Source of the DNA: Phoronis australis | Lineage: Eukaryota; Phoronida; Phoronidae | Assembly: GCA_002633005.1 (NCBI GenBank) | Contig: NMRA01000011.1 | Coordinates: 1,349,778-1,413,777 of the forward strand | Direction of reading: 5' to 3' | Length of the DNA: 64,000 nucleotides | Shown: in pieces, positions 34,501 through 48,554 of the stretch | Position numbering within the stretch: the first letter of the stretch is position 1 | Layout of the letters: the number at the start of each line of letters is the position of its first letter | Notes under the pieces: generated by a model | The model's input: only the letters and a program-made list of their open reading frames with translations | The model's database searches: none | Told to the model about the DNA's origin: nothing | Made by a program: the position numbers and the translations under genes

Positions 34501-37500
34501 TTCAGGTAAACCCATTGTCACAATTCGTCGCATATTTTACCAACGTGCACTTCACTGTCAAAATGAAGTTCGCTACAAATGGGCGCAACAATGATTGGCA
34601 CCAGTTTCAAACTGGGTTGCCGGAGATGATTCAGGACATACGTTTCGCGTATAGAGTACCCAACGACGTCATTGCGATAGGTGTACACCAAACCACCCTA
34701 CGGTTTGGGGGCAGATGTGTGCGTGAACACATGGGTCCCTTGCTTGCTTACCCACTGAACATTACATTTTAAGTCCAGCTTAAGCAGGTGATATTTTCTT
34801 TGTCACTTCTTCATTTCTTAACCAAGTTTTTGGTAGTGCGACATGGCTCTTGTTTACATACAGAAAGTTGATTCTTCACTTTTGGGAACTCCTCTTGTTC
34901 ACTTTAATTTATTATTAATCTCATACTATCAACAATTTCGTTACTTTTTTAAACAATATCCTACAGGCTGCAATCATTGCCATATAGTTAACACTAGCTG
35001 TGCTTTACTTTTCTCAACAATATCCAACAGGATGCTATCCTTGCCATCTAGTAAACACTAGCTGTGCTCGTAGGTCAAGACTGCAGCTAGTCTGCTATAT
35101 CCGGTTCCACTTTCCATGTCCCAGACGCAGAATCAACGTGGAGAATGCTCAGGTTTGCCGAGTCCTGGTTAAACAAAATATCTTATTCGTAATCCTCCCT
35201 CAACCGTGAAGTGCTTATTGTTAATTCTTCCAGGGGAACATTGTAAGACAGTCTTCAAGATAAGTTTTCTTATGTTCCAAAATCACGAGCGCTGCCTCCT
35301 CCATGCCCCGAGGTACCTGGAGAGAATTCATTAAACCACCCTTTGCTTTCAGTCATACCAATGTTTTTGACCCATTTTTACGAAGTTCTTGATCCCGGCA
35401 ATTCGTTAGAATAGCTAAATTTTTCTTATCTCGCTGTTCGCTGTTATTAAAGGAGCCAGGCACACAACATATTTGTTAACTGAAGGATACCTCTATACCC
35501 ACAATGCAAGACTCTTACCCCATCTCCAATATGGCGCGGTTGAAACTCCGCTATTTCATAACTGTCGTAAATGTAAATACTCACGGCGATCAAGTCGACG
35601 ACGTATCTTCGCACGAACCTACGGCCCGAAACGGTGATTACTTGTTTTCCAGCTTGACGACCTTTGTCGAAGTCAATTGCGTAGACATTCGTAGCCTATA
35701 ATGAAAACTGGATTTTACACATTTCGAATACACAGCAAATCACTTCATTTTGATGACAGAGTAAGACAGTTCCTTGTAAACTGGTCACAAATAAACGTCG
35801 TGGATTGGACCCTCTCCATCTGGACGCAAGCCAAATAGGTTCGCAGGAAACGAGCAAATTATCGAGCAAATGGTGACACTGTGTTTGTGACTTTCTTACA
35901 TTGAATATAAGCAAGAATTAAATAATTATCCTAAAAACTAACTCGAGGGACGAATAATCTGCACAAACGCTTATAATACGTCCATGTCTGTGGGAGAGGT
36001 AAACAGACGATTGTAGCCGGGTATACTTGGGCACGCGGAGCGGGCGAATGAAGCTACAGTGATGATCGAAAATAGCTTCCCGTTAAGCGCGCTTCAGGCT
36101 CAGTCAGACCTAGGGTGATCTTCAACCGCAGTGAGGCCAGGCTTCACCTGGACGAGCTCTGAACTCGGTTAGGTTGAGGCTCAACTTGAAGTCCCAGTAG
36201 CACACTCCTATTTAACCCTTATTAAATGGTTAGAAGAATTATAAGGAAACACGCAGTACCTATCCCATAACCAATATACAATGTGTTGTCGAATAAACTT
36301 TAAACAAACGCGCCACTCACGAGTCAAACCCTAAGAACACACCGCCATTTTGAACTAACCGCGAAACCGGAAGTACAATTCATTCAGGAACTCAGGCTTA
36401 AGAGCGCCAACAGTGCGACTAGAGCAGTGTATGTTACCAGCCTGCAAACGGGGATAAGACAATCTACAGCGGACCTTAACTTTAATAAAAACAAAATAGG
36501 GACAATTTGTTTCGAAATTGTTGACAAAACCTGGCAAAATAAAGTTTGTCAGAAATTATTTTACTAGACTCGAACATGCAGCTGATGACTCGGTGCTGAC
36601 CGATCGAGACCACTGCACTGGCGAAAGGCGAAGGCATTCCGTGCCCGGTTGTTTTACCAGAACAAATGGTGAAATCACGAATTCCATATAGATACAAACA
36701 TACATGTAGTTTCAGACGCTTGCACAGACTAGTCACAGTCCTGTGCCAACGATTGAATGGCTAGGTCACCTACGGTGGGCTAGGCTAAGCGTGTTTTACT
36801 GGGTGTAATTATCTCTGGTAAACAAACAGTATAAACAGAGCAACGAACATGCATTATCAAAGCAATGGAATAAAACTGCTATACAATTATAATATCTTGA
36901 CCATTAAACTTTCGAAAATATCGGCAGTGGTCTCCCCGACTTCAGTTACAGCTGGTCGGTTGACTTCCAACAAATAACAATGAATGACAGAATATCATAT
37001 GGTAGCAAAATAAGTTAAGGAAGATACCTTGCCATGGTGCCCAATGGTGTGACATAAAATATAAGCATTAATGAGTTTAAAATAAAAGGAACAATTCTCA
37101 CTTAGCCAGAAACATTCGTTTTAGCTGCTACCCGGCGTAGTCGGTGGGCCAGATCTCACAGCGTTCATTCTTGTGAGTACTTTGGGGGGGGGGGGGNAAC
37201 CTAGATTTTATATATGGCTAGATATTATACAAATAAATCAAATTCCAGAAAGTTCCCACGTCTACACTTGCACATTTTTTTGAAAAAAAGGTGTTTTTGT
37301 TGCACAAAATATTATGCACACTCCTGCCACTCGGTGGCGATTTTCAGAGAGCCAGATTGTATTATTGTGCTTAGTTACTTCAATATGGCAGCTCCCATGG
37401 AGTGTGATGCCTGTATAATTCAAGGTTTATCAAACAGCACAAAATTGTGATGCCAGGACCTGAAGAAGCTTAGAGAAGCATCCTGACGAAAGCTGATGGA

Positions 37501-40500
37501 CTGTGGAACTCTGTAGATCAGTAGATCAAAAAGATCAGTGAAGAGGCGTCACAAACGTTTGTGCAGAAAACAACTGCATGTCCTGAGTAATACAGTATAC
37601 ATTCAGTACTTAGGTATCAGCAATGGTAATTAAATTAAAGTGCCTAAGAGGCCAGCGTCCTCCTCGTAATTTGAGGACGTTTGAAGCCACTGTCCATTTC
37701 GTCAAATGTTGATTACCTTAAAAGAGACCTGAACCACATGTTTAAGCATTTTAGTATGAATTTTGAAAATATAAAGGTTGGTTACAGGCATCCACATATT
37801 CCTAAGTAGAGCACACTATATTTCTTTTTTACTTTGAAAAGTAAAAATTTATTAGTTCCATAAAGCCCCACTGCAAGCGCTATTTTTCAAGACGTCACTG
37901 AGGCTATACAGCACAAAGAGATATAGGTCATTAGCCGGGCGAGTACGTAGTACAGTCGACAGATCAACATGTGCATACTCACAACCTTTTTCGTTTTTAT
38001 TTTGCCTAACCAGCCAGCTAACTGTATGATTTCTATCTTCAAAATACAACTAGTTATCAGTAGCACTGTGTGTTGCAGTGGTGGATCTAGGATATCACAA
38101 GGGGGGGGCCAACATTTTGTCCGGCTGTAAACATTTGCGCAAACTGAACCACGATTGTAGTTGCGCATAGCACCGAATGGGGAGAGGTCGGGAGGGGGGT
38201 TTGCCCCCCTCCCGCCCAGGAAATTTTTCTGTTTTTACCTCTAAAAATCAAGTATTTTCCTTTATTCCTGAAGTATTATCCAAGAAAAAAAGGCAAAAAA
38301 AACACACGGAGAACGTGTCAAACAGGAAAAACTACAAGTACCAAAGACTCGAACTCACGACCTTGCGCATAGAGCGCGCGTGCGTTACCACTACACCACC
38401 ACGATTTCACTACTACTCTCACACTAAGAGACCTACTTGTTTATGGTCCACAGCGTTTGCGCGCGAAACCTACTTCTTTTTGTAATGCTTATTACACGTT
38501 TTGTGCCATCGATTTTTAACAAATTTGTCGTATTTAAAATAGTCTTTAAATGCCCAAAAGACCAAATCCGTTTTTCGTTGTGGCAATAATGACCGGATTG
38601 CTTTGGAAATCGTCTTAACATAAAGTTTGACAAAGAGAGTATTGCGAGTTTCTGAGTGATTCATTAAGGCTTCGATTAAAATTCCCATCTTACCAGCAGC
38701 TTCTGGTTTTTCATCGTCACTCAGGTTCCATTTTCTTTAAAAAATGAAGTAAATTTTCTTCATTGCACAGTGGAGCAGACGACGGAAGCTGAGTCGTAGT
38801 GCGCAGCGCCACTGCCGGTCGCCTGGGATATCGCGGGAGAGCCTATACTTAACCATAATTCCGTTACGAATGCGCCGTGTTCCGAATTTGACACTTGAAA
38901 NCGGGCCCCCTGGGCCCCCCCCTAAATCCGCCTATGTGTTGAGCTCCTTTAAGTCTCCGAAATTTCACATAGCCCGGATAGTTCTGCTTGTCACCTCGTC
39001 GCGAAACTTATATCAACATGTAGAGTTCTAAACCGGCAGAGGAGCGTGCAAATAACTGGGTGTCAACTGACACTCACCTTGCCCGCTGGATCCATTTAGG
39101 TGAGAAACAATCTAGTAAACATTTTATTTCATATTTCTCAGGCTTTTGTAACAAAGAAAACAGTGCGCTCAACACACGTTGTTTCCTAAAATTTTGCGAC
39201 ATCTGTCGGGAAATGATGACAGCTTCGCAGGAGCAAATTTTTTTTTCATGAATTTCGGTTTCCTGGTAATAAAATTCTAAAAACTTGTAAGGAAATGAAA
39301 TCAGCGCTAGTAATTTGTTGTGACATGAACTTCGAAGAACAATTCGATCGCTTGGAAGAAAAACAACTCGGGGAACGAAACTGGCCAATAAGGGCAACAG
39401 GTGACGGCGCCGAAAGCCGACCTTAAAGCACTCACATTTTAGCAGCAGAGTGAACGGCAGTCAATAATTTAGTTTACTCAAGGAAAAAGTGTAATTTTTA
39501 ATGACACTAATTTTGTGCCAGATTTTATTTGATCAGTATTTACCCACGTCGGTACAACGGCCGCTATATATTTACTATACAGTTGCACCAAGGCAAGGCC
39601 ACGCAGTCGGGGCCCTTTCTTGGCCGCGTGCCGAGAACGGCATCGTTCCACTAATAATAGTCTACACTATACGGCATTAAACTTGTATTACGAAGTTTTG
39701 AGAGCCGAGATTGCAGACGAATTATACACATTAAGCACAGTTCTGTAGCCGAGAGGCATTCACCCAATGAGCTATATACCTGTACATAATAAGCTTGATT
39801 TAGCTTACTGCCTTCACCCACGGTACAGTCTCAGTGACGTCAGACGCGTGTTAGCCAATAGGAACTAACATTGGAAAAACGTTTTTTTACAAAAATGTGA
39901 AAAAATTACAAAGATGTGGTTTCTGAGAGTTTATTCATTAATTAAATTACATTAAAAATGCATGTTATTGTACTTCATGAACCTTTTAAGTGTAAATCGA
40001 TTGACTGTAGAATGAGCATCTGATTTAAAAAAATAAATTTCGATCACTGCACTGGTATATCAGTTGATTTATTTTGAGTTGCATCAACTAACCCTACGTT
40101 CGATAAGTAAAGACTCAGCTCCCGGGCCGAATGGAGTTAAATACTCTAACCTGAAAAGCATGAGCCCAGAGGAGAAGAGCCAGCTCCTTCAGATCATAAA
40201 CAGTTCACTTGTTGATGGAATCAAGGAGCAGGACCTTAGAGACTGCAGCATGGTGGTTCTTCCAAAGCCAATGAAAGACCATAGCAAACTGAAGGGATAC
40301 AGAATCATCATCATGGTGAACACCTGAGCAAAAACTACGGAACAAATTGTAGCGCAGCGACTAGCATGTGACCTAGAGAGACGTGCCTGTCTATCACCGA
40401 CAGTTGGAGGAGCTAGACCAAGAAGATCCACTGTCTCCAACGATGAAGCGATACTCCATGAAATTCAGCAGGGAATGCAGGTTTCGCAACACACTGCAAT

Positions 40501-43500
40501 TGCTCTCTTCGATCTGGAGGACGCCTACAACAAAGTGGATGTGGTTATTCTTGCCAACAAACTCAGGCAAATGGAGGTGTCCGATATGATGATCCGTTGG
40601 ATACCCGCAGATGTCAACTCAAATTCGGCAAGTGGAAGTCAAGCATCTTTGAAGCAAGCTCAGGCCTCCCGCAAGGATGCCCTCTCAGCTCAGTGCTCTT
40701 TAACACGGCAGATCTCATACAAGCAGCAAGTGAAGGTGGAGCTTCACCATACAGCTATGTTGATGACTTGATAGTCGCCGATAAGGCGAACACTCCAAGA
40801 CATGCCGTGGAGGCCTGCTATCAGCAAGTGATGGTGTGGCCGATTGGACCGAAGACAACAAGATGTCCATCCAACCAGATAAAGTTAAATGGATGTTAGC
40901 CTCACGAGGTTATTTCAACTCAAACATGTTCACCCTGGGATATATGGAAGCCTTGATACCTCAAGTCCCTGAAGTTACCTATCTAGGAATCAAGATGGAT
41001 CGAAGAATGGCAATGAACTCCCATGTCGAATTCCTAGCTGAGAAAGGTGCCAAAAGCCTGTCACTGTTGAAATATGCAGCAGCCCAGCAGATCCAACAAA
41101 AGAGCCGGGTGCAACTCATGAATGCAACTGTCGGCGCAAGAGCTGAGTATGGGCTCCATCTGTGCCTGTGTGCCTCCCAACAATCAGTGACCAAACTACA
41201 GAGGATTCAAAACCAGGCCATTAGGATAATAACCAGTGCAGGTAGACCCACTCCGGTAGGCATTCTCCAATAGCTTCCGTACTAAACAGAAGACACTAGC
41301 AGCCCAAGCATTTCTGAAGGCAGCTACAACCAAGTCTCATCCTCTGTACCTGGACTTGAGAGAGCATAGTGATGAGCACACTGCACAGAAGCAGAAAACT
41401 GTTCAATCACGGGTTATCGAAGCTAGGGAGCTTGTCGAAGAGGTATGTCCAGTGGAGAACATCAACAGCATAGAGTGGTCCAAAGCTACAAACTTTGTCA
41501 TCAACACCATGGAGATTGGAGGCCGTCATTGGCGGGAAAGAGCTGACTGTATCAACCAAGCAACTGTATTGGAATGGCTTGAAGAACAATCTTCCACAAT
41601 CATTGTTGCAAACGGACGGCTCACTAAGAGATGACACTACAGCTTGGGCAGCAGTTGCTTGGACTTGCGAGAGTCAACGCCTCTTCGAATGGTCAACAGC
41701 GCGGGTTGGAAAATCCTCGTCTTTTAGAGCTGAATGTGAAGCATATGAAGACGCCCTAGTCTGGCTCTCACAGAACACAACACCTGCAGACAGATCATTT
41801 CTACTTACAGACTCCCTCAGCTTCATTAACATCCTAAAAACTGGTCATGTGAAGGATTCTTGGATCCCTCTGTTCAGCTCTGTGAATGGTCTCTCCACCA
41901 GTGTTTATATACCAAGACACTGTGGCATCTCATTCAACGTCAAGGCGGATGAGCTTGCAGGCATCGCAGAACCGATTGCCAACCTGCTCCTCACACCAGC
42001 AGATGTAATCTCCAGAGTGTGTGAATCGCTTTAAGATGCCGAGATTGTACAACAGCAGGAGAGATGGGCAACTAAGCGCCTCATAGAGCGAGGACGGCAA
42101 TACGGAGATGCAGCAAAAACTCGTATCAGGGGAAAAGATCGAATAGCGTGTAACCAGCACGAACTTGGTTGCATCTCCAAATTTACATTGCGTGCGATAT
42201 TGGAAGGAGGAGGGCCAGATACTATCCCGGTGCCAACCCTCTGACGTCACCACAGAAACAGAAACTAAACTAATTATTAGACAATCAACATTTTTAGGTG
42301 ACAGATCAGACGGCATGTAATTTTTTAGGCCGGTGGTGGATCAGTTCCTGATAAGTCGTCAACATTCACGACAAAGCGAAAAGCAAGAAGGCTTCATATC
42401 AGTTTCGTCTAATGCGCATGCTCATAAGGCCCCTCGCGACATCTTCAGAGCGCTTACATCAACTAAACACAGCAACAATATTTATATGTTACTCTATGAG
42501 CACGCTGATTGGGTACAGCAAAAATAAGTCAAACTCTTCGCTCATTCTGTTTAATGTTGATATTTATTGGTTTCGATGTCAACAAATGGAAGCAATGAAC
42601 GTGTTGCTATCGCAAATAAAATGTTTGAGTCAAATTACTCTCAGATTTGACGTGCTTGGGTTATTCCGGAAGTGGCCGGCAGACGGCCATATTGAATGTC
42701 AGTTGTGTACCTTTCTCTTTATTATATTATATTGCAGAGGGCTACTTAAAGGTGCCTGTGACAGTACTAAACGATGAACGCAGCAAGTGCAAAAAGAACA
42801 TGTGTGCTGGGAAACTGAGTTTGTGCTACAATGCTGGGTCAAACTGTACAGAAATGTGCAGCTGTGACAACTGTAGTAACATCAGCAACACTGACTGCAT
42901 AACACTGAATAGTTCTTTGACAAGTCAACCCTAAATAGACCTCCAACCCCGTTATTTCTTTTTGTGTATTAAAAAGTGAATTGTATTTGTTCATTAAGTC
43001 ATAGAAAATACATACGTTGATCCTTGTCGTGTATTTGTCTCATACTGCCTGAGAAACGCTGTCAGAATAATCTATTATTTTCTTAAAGTCTGTGTGCATA
43101 TTCACAGAGACCATTCAACTATATTGTTTTTGTATTAACGTATTTCTGGTGTATTATGCAAACAACCTATATTTTACAGCATAAGTCAATGGTTCAGTCA
43201 TTGAGGCACAAATTTTGCCCAGTCTCAATTGTTGTGGTTGTTGTCAGACAATGCCAGAATAACCTCCTGGTAATATTCAGACTTAGTTTGCATTTCTACC
43301 ACTAGGTGTCATTTTACATTTTTTAAATTTTACTGTTTACAATTAGTCTACAAAAGTAAAACATGTAATGTGAGTGTATTATTGTTCAATACAATGACAT
43401 CGATGGTACCATATTACTTGTTTTACAAAAAAGATAGCAAAAACTGGTGTTTTTACAAATATAAGTTCTCTTAAGCTCTATGGAGGTTATTATGCAACTT

Positions 43501-46500
43501 CAAACTCAAAATTTCTCAAAAATGTGCAACTTTATATGTGGGATCTTTTTAGATTTTGAAAACACTCTAGTACATGTATTAAAAAACACCAAAATAAATT
43601 TGCCCCCCTAAAGTACTCCCAAAAACCATTTTCTAGAAGCCCTACAAATTCTGGCCCACCGCCTAGCTGAGCCACACCGCCTGGCCTGCCGTGCGCTGAC
43701 ATACAACACGTAGTTCCGGAAGTACTAGAAGCCTATTGTTTTTCGTCATAATCAAATCCAAGATGGCGGATATGGCGGTCATTTTGTTTTCATTTTAAGA
43801 TTCAAATGCTTCTAAAGGCTTTAAATTTTTGCGTACAGAGCTGAAAATTGGGACAATTATTGGACCGAGCGTGCGCTACATTTGTACCGGGAATTGTGTA
43901 CTTCCTGTTAAAGATGACGGAAATATTGGCAACTGCGCTTGCACACCTTCAAATTGGGCTAAAAACGTTTTCTACGGTATAGGGTGCATTATAGGAGCAA
44001 TTCCTTCGAAATTTTTCAGGTATTAGTTTCTTAGGACATGCTATTATTTAGAGCTAAAAACGGATATTGCTTTCAAGACGGCGGATCTGGCGCATGTTAA
44101 TATATTTTCAGTCGTGCTGGTGTGCCATTTTAAACGGGAAGAGAAAATTTCATTTTTTCGGAAAATCTACAATTGAAATAGAGTTTTGAACGGGCTTTCA
44201 GAAGATATTTTTCATTTTTCGGTAGGATGTATACTTTTTGAGTTATTTGGGATTTTCTGATAGCGCTGTTCCTTTGTAGAGCGCTCTTGCTACATTGATG
44301 TTGGTTTAGCTTCTATTGAACAAGACTGTAGCCTATTCCTTACTGATTTATGACATCTAAGTTCGTCATATGAACGTTATGATGTTGTTCATCATCGCCA
44401 CCACCATCATCATATTCGTCCTCATCTCCGTCGTCGTCTTTTTTGTTAATTTCGCCAAATTTCGCTCTTCGGTGCGCTTTCATATTTTATGTCGAATGAT
44501 ATTTAAATACATTGAATGCAAGAATTTTCGTGGGAGAGGTTGAATTAGACGTGGCATTTGATGACGGAGAGGATGCAGACCGGAAGTGGCATGATTGCCA
44601 CATGATAGTATTCGGAATGTCGAAAGGAGAGGGATATACTGCAAGTGCGGCATGAATGCCGCATAATGCTCTTCGGAGTCCGTGGTAACAATTGGCTGTG
44701 CTGATCTCATTCGCTCCAGTGGTGTCGAGGCGATGGTTATCTAACTTGTGGACGAACGACAAAGTGATCAAGAAATTTTGGCTGTACTGAATGGAAGTGG
44801 TAGAGAATCTTTTAAAAACTGGAGTATTCCCAGAATTTTACAGTGCAGTGACATCTTGCAGTAATTAGTGCCTGGGCCACTGATAATTTATGTCCTCGTT
44901 TTGTATAATTTTCTGTTTTGTATTCACTGCACCTTTTTGCACTTTGTCTACAGTTGTGACCCGGGGTACACAACAACTGTCAGTCAGATTTCGCAGTATC
45001 AGTTTCAGTGAAAGTGCTATAAATGCACGGAATGCTTTGCGATTTTATTTCATTTACGCACAATGGCGAGGTACAATTGGTGGTTCAGCACTGAGCCCTG
45101 CGACAGTCCTCGAACAGAGGAGCTATGCTTAGCACGTTCACTACAGGCCTATCCACTGGTCCATGTAATCTGAAAGAATGTTCACGATCTTGTTTTCTAG
45201 AGACCCTATTTACGCCGACAGGAGGCGCATTCCAAAACGAGGCTCGCTACGATGCTCTGTTAGCTTATCGGCATAAGCTCTGTGTTTCATACCGTATTGT
45301 TCCGCGAACGGCTAGAAAAATTACGGACACGCAACTGTCTGCTTCCCAATCTCTACAGACGTTGAGATTCGGAAGCGTTGGGTCGTTGCCGCGACGAAGC
45401 AAAATATGTCCGTGTAAAATTTATAAATGTTTTCGAAAAGTTGGATCATATTTTGTCGCATGTCGGTCAGTTGTTTAAAGCATCATAGTAACGACCGGAG
45501 AATGGGCCAGACAGGCTGTGTTTTCATGACTACGGATTTAGGGGGGGGGGGCCTAAAATTGTATCAGATCCCATTTTGAGTTCGGGTGCGAATTGCTGAC
45601 TAGCAGGCTCAACCAGGGCGGGTCTTGGGGGGTGAATAAACAACGCATATGCGCTGAATGAATCCCGTTACCGTTTTTTTTTAGTCAACAGGTCCGCAAA
45701 CCCAAGAATTCAAGACCCCTGCATCCCCAGAGTTTAAGCTGGGCGTGCGCATCTGCCGAAATGCTGCTTATTCCTGTGCCCTGCCCCCCTAACTGAAAAA
45801 CCTGGATCCGCAGCCGGCGCCCCTGCTACGGGTTGAAACATTATAATTTTTCTTTCCAAAAAGGACTGGGCCCTCAAGCCCTCAAATTTGGGCCCAATAT
45901 CGGCCCTATTCCCACTCAAACATATTGAAATATCACGCGAAATTCCCCCCACGAGGCATAAAATTCCCCTAGTGAAAAATCTCTGAGTTCACATAACCTG
46001 TAACCACACAGGTGACAATTTTTAAGAGCACAAAAGGCTACTTTAAATTGAGGCAGAGCCTACAGTGTATGAGAGCTTGCAACAGGGCAGGGGTGCTATT
46101 GATGGTGATGGGGAGGTAGATTGTTCCCGCCCTCACTCGGCGAAAAAATCGCCTCTCAGTAGGCACTGGCACCGTTCCCCTCGGATGAAAGAGGCCTCTG
46201 CAGAAACACGATAACTATGATTCCATTGTCCAGTTAACTGAAATTGAGTTCTAAATCGATGCTATGTTTTGGACGAACGAATTAGGTGTTTTAATTTTAA
46301 AATTCAACTTGGTCCAGATTGATATTTGAAATCTAACACATGTAATAGACGTAAGAATTATTACAACCAAGAAAGCATTCATGGTCAAATAATTTTTATT
46401 TTCAATTACGAGCCTGGGCTTTTACTTTAATAAAAATATATTTAATAACATCAATTCTTCTTTCAGACCAATGACAAATCACCTGTTAGTCCCAGTGAGT

Positions 46501-48511
46501 GCATACTAGGATCAGGCTATGCTTGATGTTAATATTCTTGATCAACAAATTAAACCATATGTGACTAATTGCACATGACAGACACCACTGTCGAATATGT
46601 CTTCAACTCGTCAACATTACGAGCAGATGACCTGGTCCGCGTAGAAAGTATTTTGATCAACAATTTACAAGAAAAAACGTAACCCTGCATTCAGCATAAT
46701 ACCTAATCCGTAACACTACGATCGCCGCAATTTGGTCATATTTACTTTTCATGTTTCGAACCTAGTTTTCTGATAAAAAATTAAACCCTTTCGTCAGACA
46801 ACTCTTTGGCGCCTTAACTTGTTCTCTAATGTAATTTTCTACGTCTCTGTGGTTAATTGTCGACACATCATTAAAATTTAATATCCAGGTTAGACTCGAA
46901 AGACCGGCTATTTAACTCACGCAATGTCTACTTTCGCTTTGTTTATCGCAGTGAGCCTCGCTTTGGATCTTAATGGCCGCCGCGTGAATAGGGTCTATAG
47001 CGGCTGTACTGAACGATCGTGTTTTGTGTTGAGTCCAGCAGTTAGATGGAATACAGCCACTGACGGAGTATACTAAAAAATTCAAGTACGGTGGTCAAAA
47101 GACAAAAAGGAACCTGTTTTCATCATATGAGAAGCCTTGCCTTACCTAGAAAAAATGCTTTGTTCGTTAGTTACTGATATTTTCGCGATGTAAAATATAT
47201 CAGATTCAAAAGACGTTTAAAGTTTATTGAAATTATATTCCTCCATCTGCCACTAGTAATTACGCATTGCGTAAATGTAATGCAGGGCCGTAGGAAACGG
47301 GGGGCCGGGGGGGGGGCACGTCCACCCAAAAAATTGCAGGCAGGCATTAGGGTTAAACCATGGCAATCGACACAGGCGTGGGATTGGAGACAGTCGAGAA
47401 AAGAAAGACTACGAATAAGGATAAGAGACAAAATTCACGAGAACATTTGACAACTCAGTATTAGTGCATGGTTTACTCTTTGAGTTTCCTGGCCAGGACA
47501 TTGTTGTTAGGGTCTCCGGTTTTGAAGCATACATCTAGGTCGCCTAAACGCACTTGAAAACGTGCACTTTATCATTCATACATGTTTTTCGAAATATTGA
47601 GAAAATTCGGAAAGCAAAGCTTTTGCGGAGCATATTAATTCACTGGATTTTTAATTTAAAAAAATGCGACTGCAAAAATGCAAAATTGTATTTTTCAGAG
47701 GCCATTCTCTTGCAGCTGATAACAGAGACAACTGCCGCTCTATTGGTTCGTGTTTTTTTCTCTAAATTGTATTTAACTTGAGAAAATTGATGGCTTGGCA
47801 GACAACATCAATTGCTGCGCATTTCCCGACTTTTGAAATTATAGTTCTTTTCACATTTAGAGGCTGAGCTCTTGCAGAAGGCCATTGATGACATTCAAGT
47901 TGCCACCCTTTGCTTGCATTTTTGACAAATTCTTAAGGGTACGCTCACGCTTAGTGTGCAGTCTGGTGGTGGAGTAAATTCGGGTGTACAACTCCAAATT
48001 TTATTGAGCTCAATCATTTGGGTTACCTAAATCCTTAATTCAAGGCATCTTTCCTGAAAAAGCATTTTTACTCTTCTAAAAACAGAAAAGATTTACCAAG
48101 GAAAATTCCGACGCAGAGTGATCAGGCGGTTATTTTTGGGCCTCGCTGAAGTTTCAATCTGGGTCATTATACATATAAATAGGTTAAACTAAGTAAGATC
48201 ACCGGCTAGCAAAATCTGCCAAAATCTAAACGTTTCGTTATCGATGCATACAGTAAATGTACCATGAGATCTAAGATCTTTACAGGAAATCAAGACCTAA
48301 TGGCGAGTATGCGCTTTTTTACTGAGGCAATCGTCTGCTCCCAACGTTCAACTCTCGGCTGCCGACAGTGACGTAAAACTTCTGCTTTGCGATAGTCCAT
48401 TCCTCAAGTTCTGCAAATCAGCAGAAATGTTTCTATTGCTATGTATAGTCCAGAAGCTAAGTATGTGGGATAGGCTAACCTATATTTATGTATGTGTGTG
48501 TGTGTGTGTGT

Positions 48512-48554
<43 letters not shown>

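Larger units (their letters stand above)
38006..39615 (-). mobile_element. Inverted-repeat element B, copy 2, split by element A2
   Basis: The arm at about 38006-38060 (AACCAGCCAGCTAACTGTATG...) continues through CACTGTGTGTTG into A2 and resumes after A2 with AGCTCC...CTCCGAAATTTCAC. Reversed, this is the same order as B1 (24111 down to about 23390). Similarity fades after GCACCAAGGC near 39600 and the second arm is missing. Confidence 0.5.
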
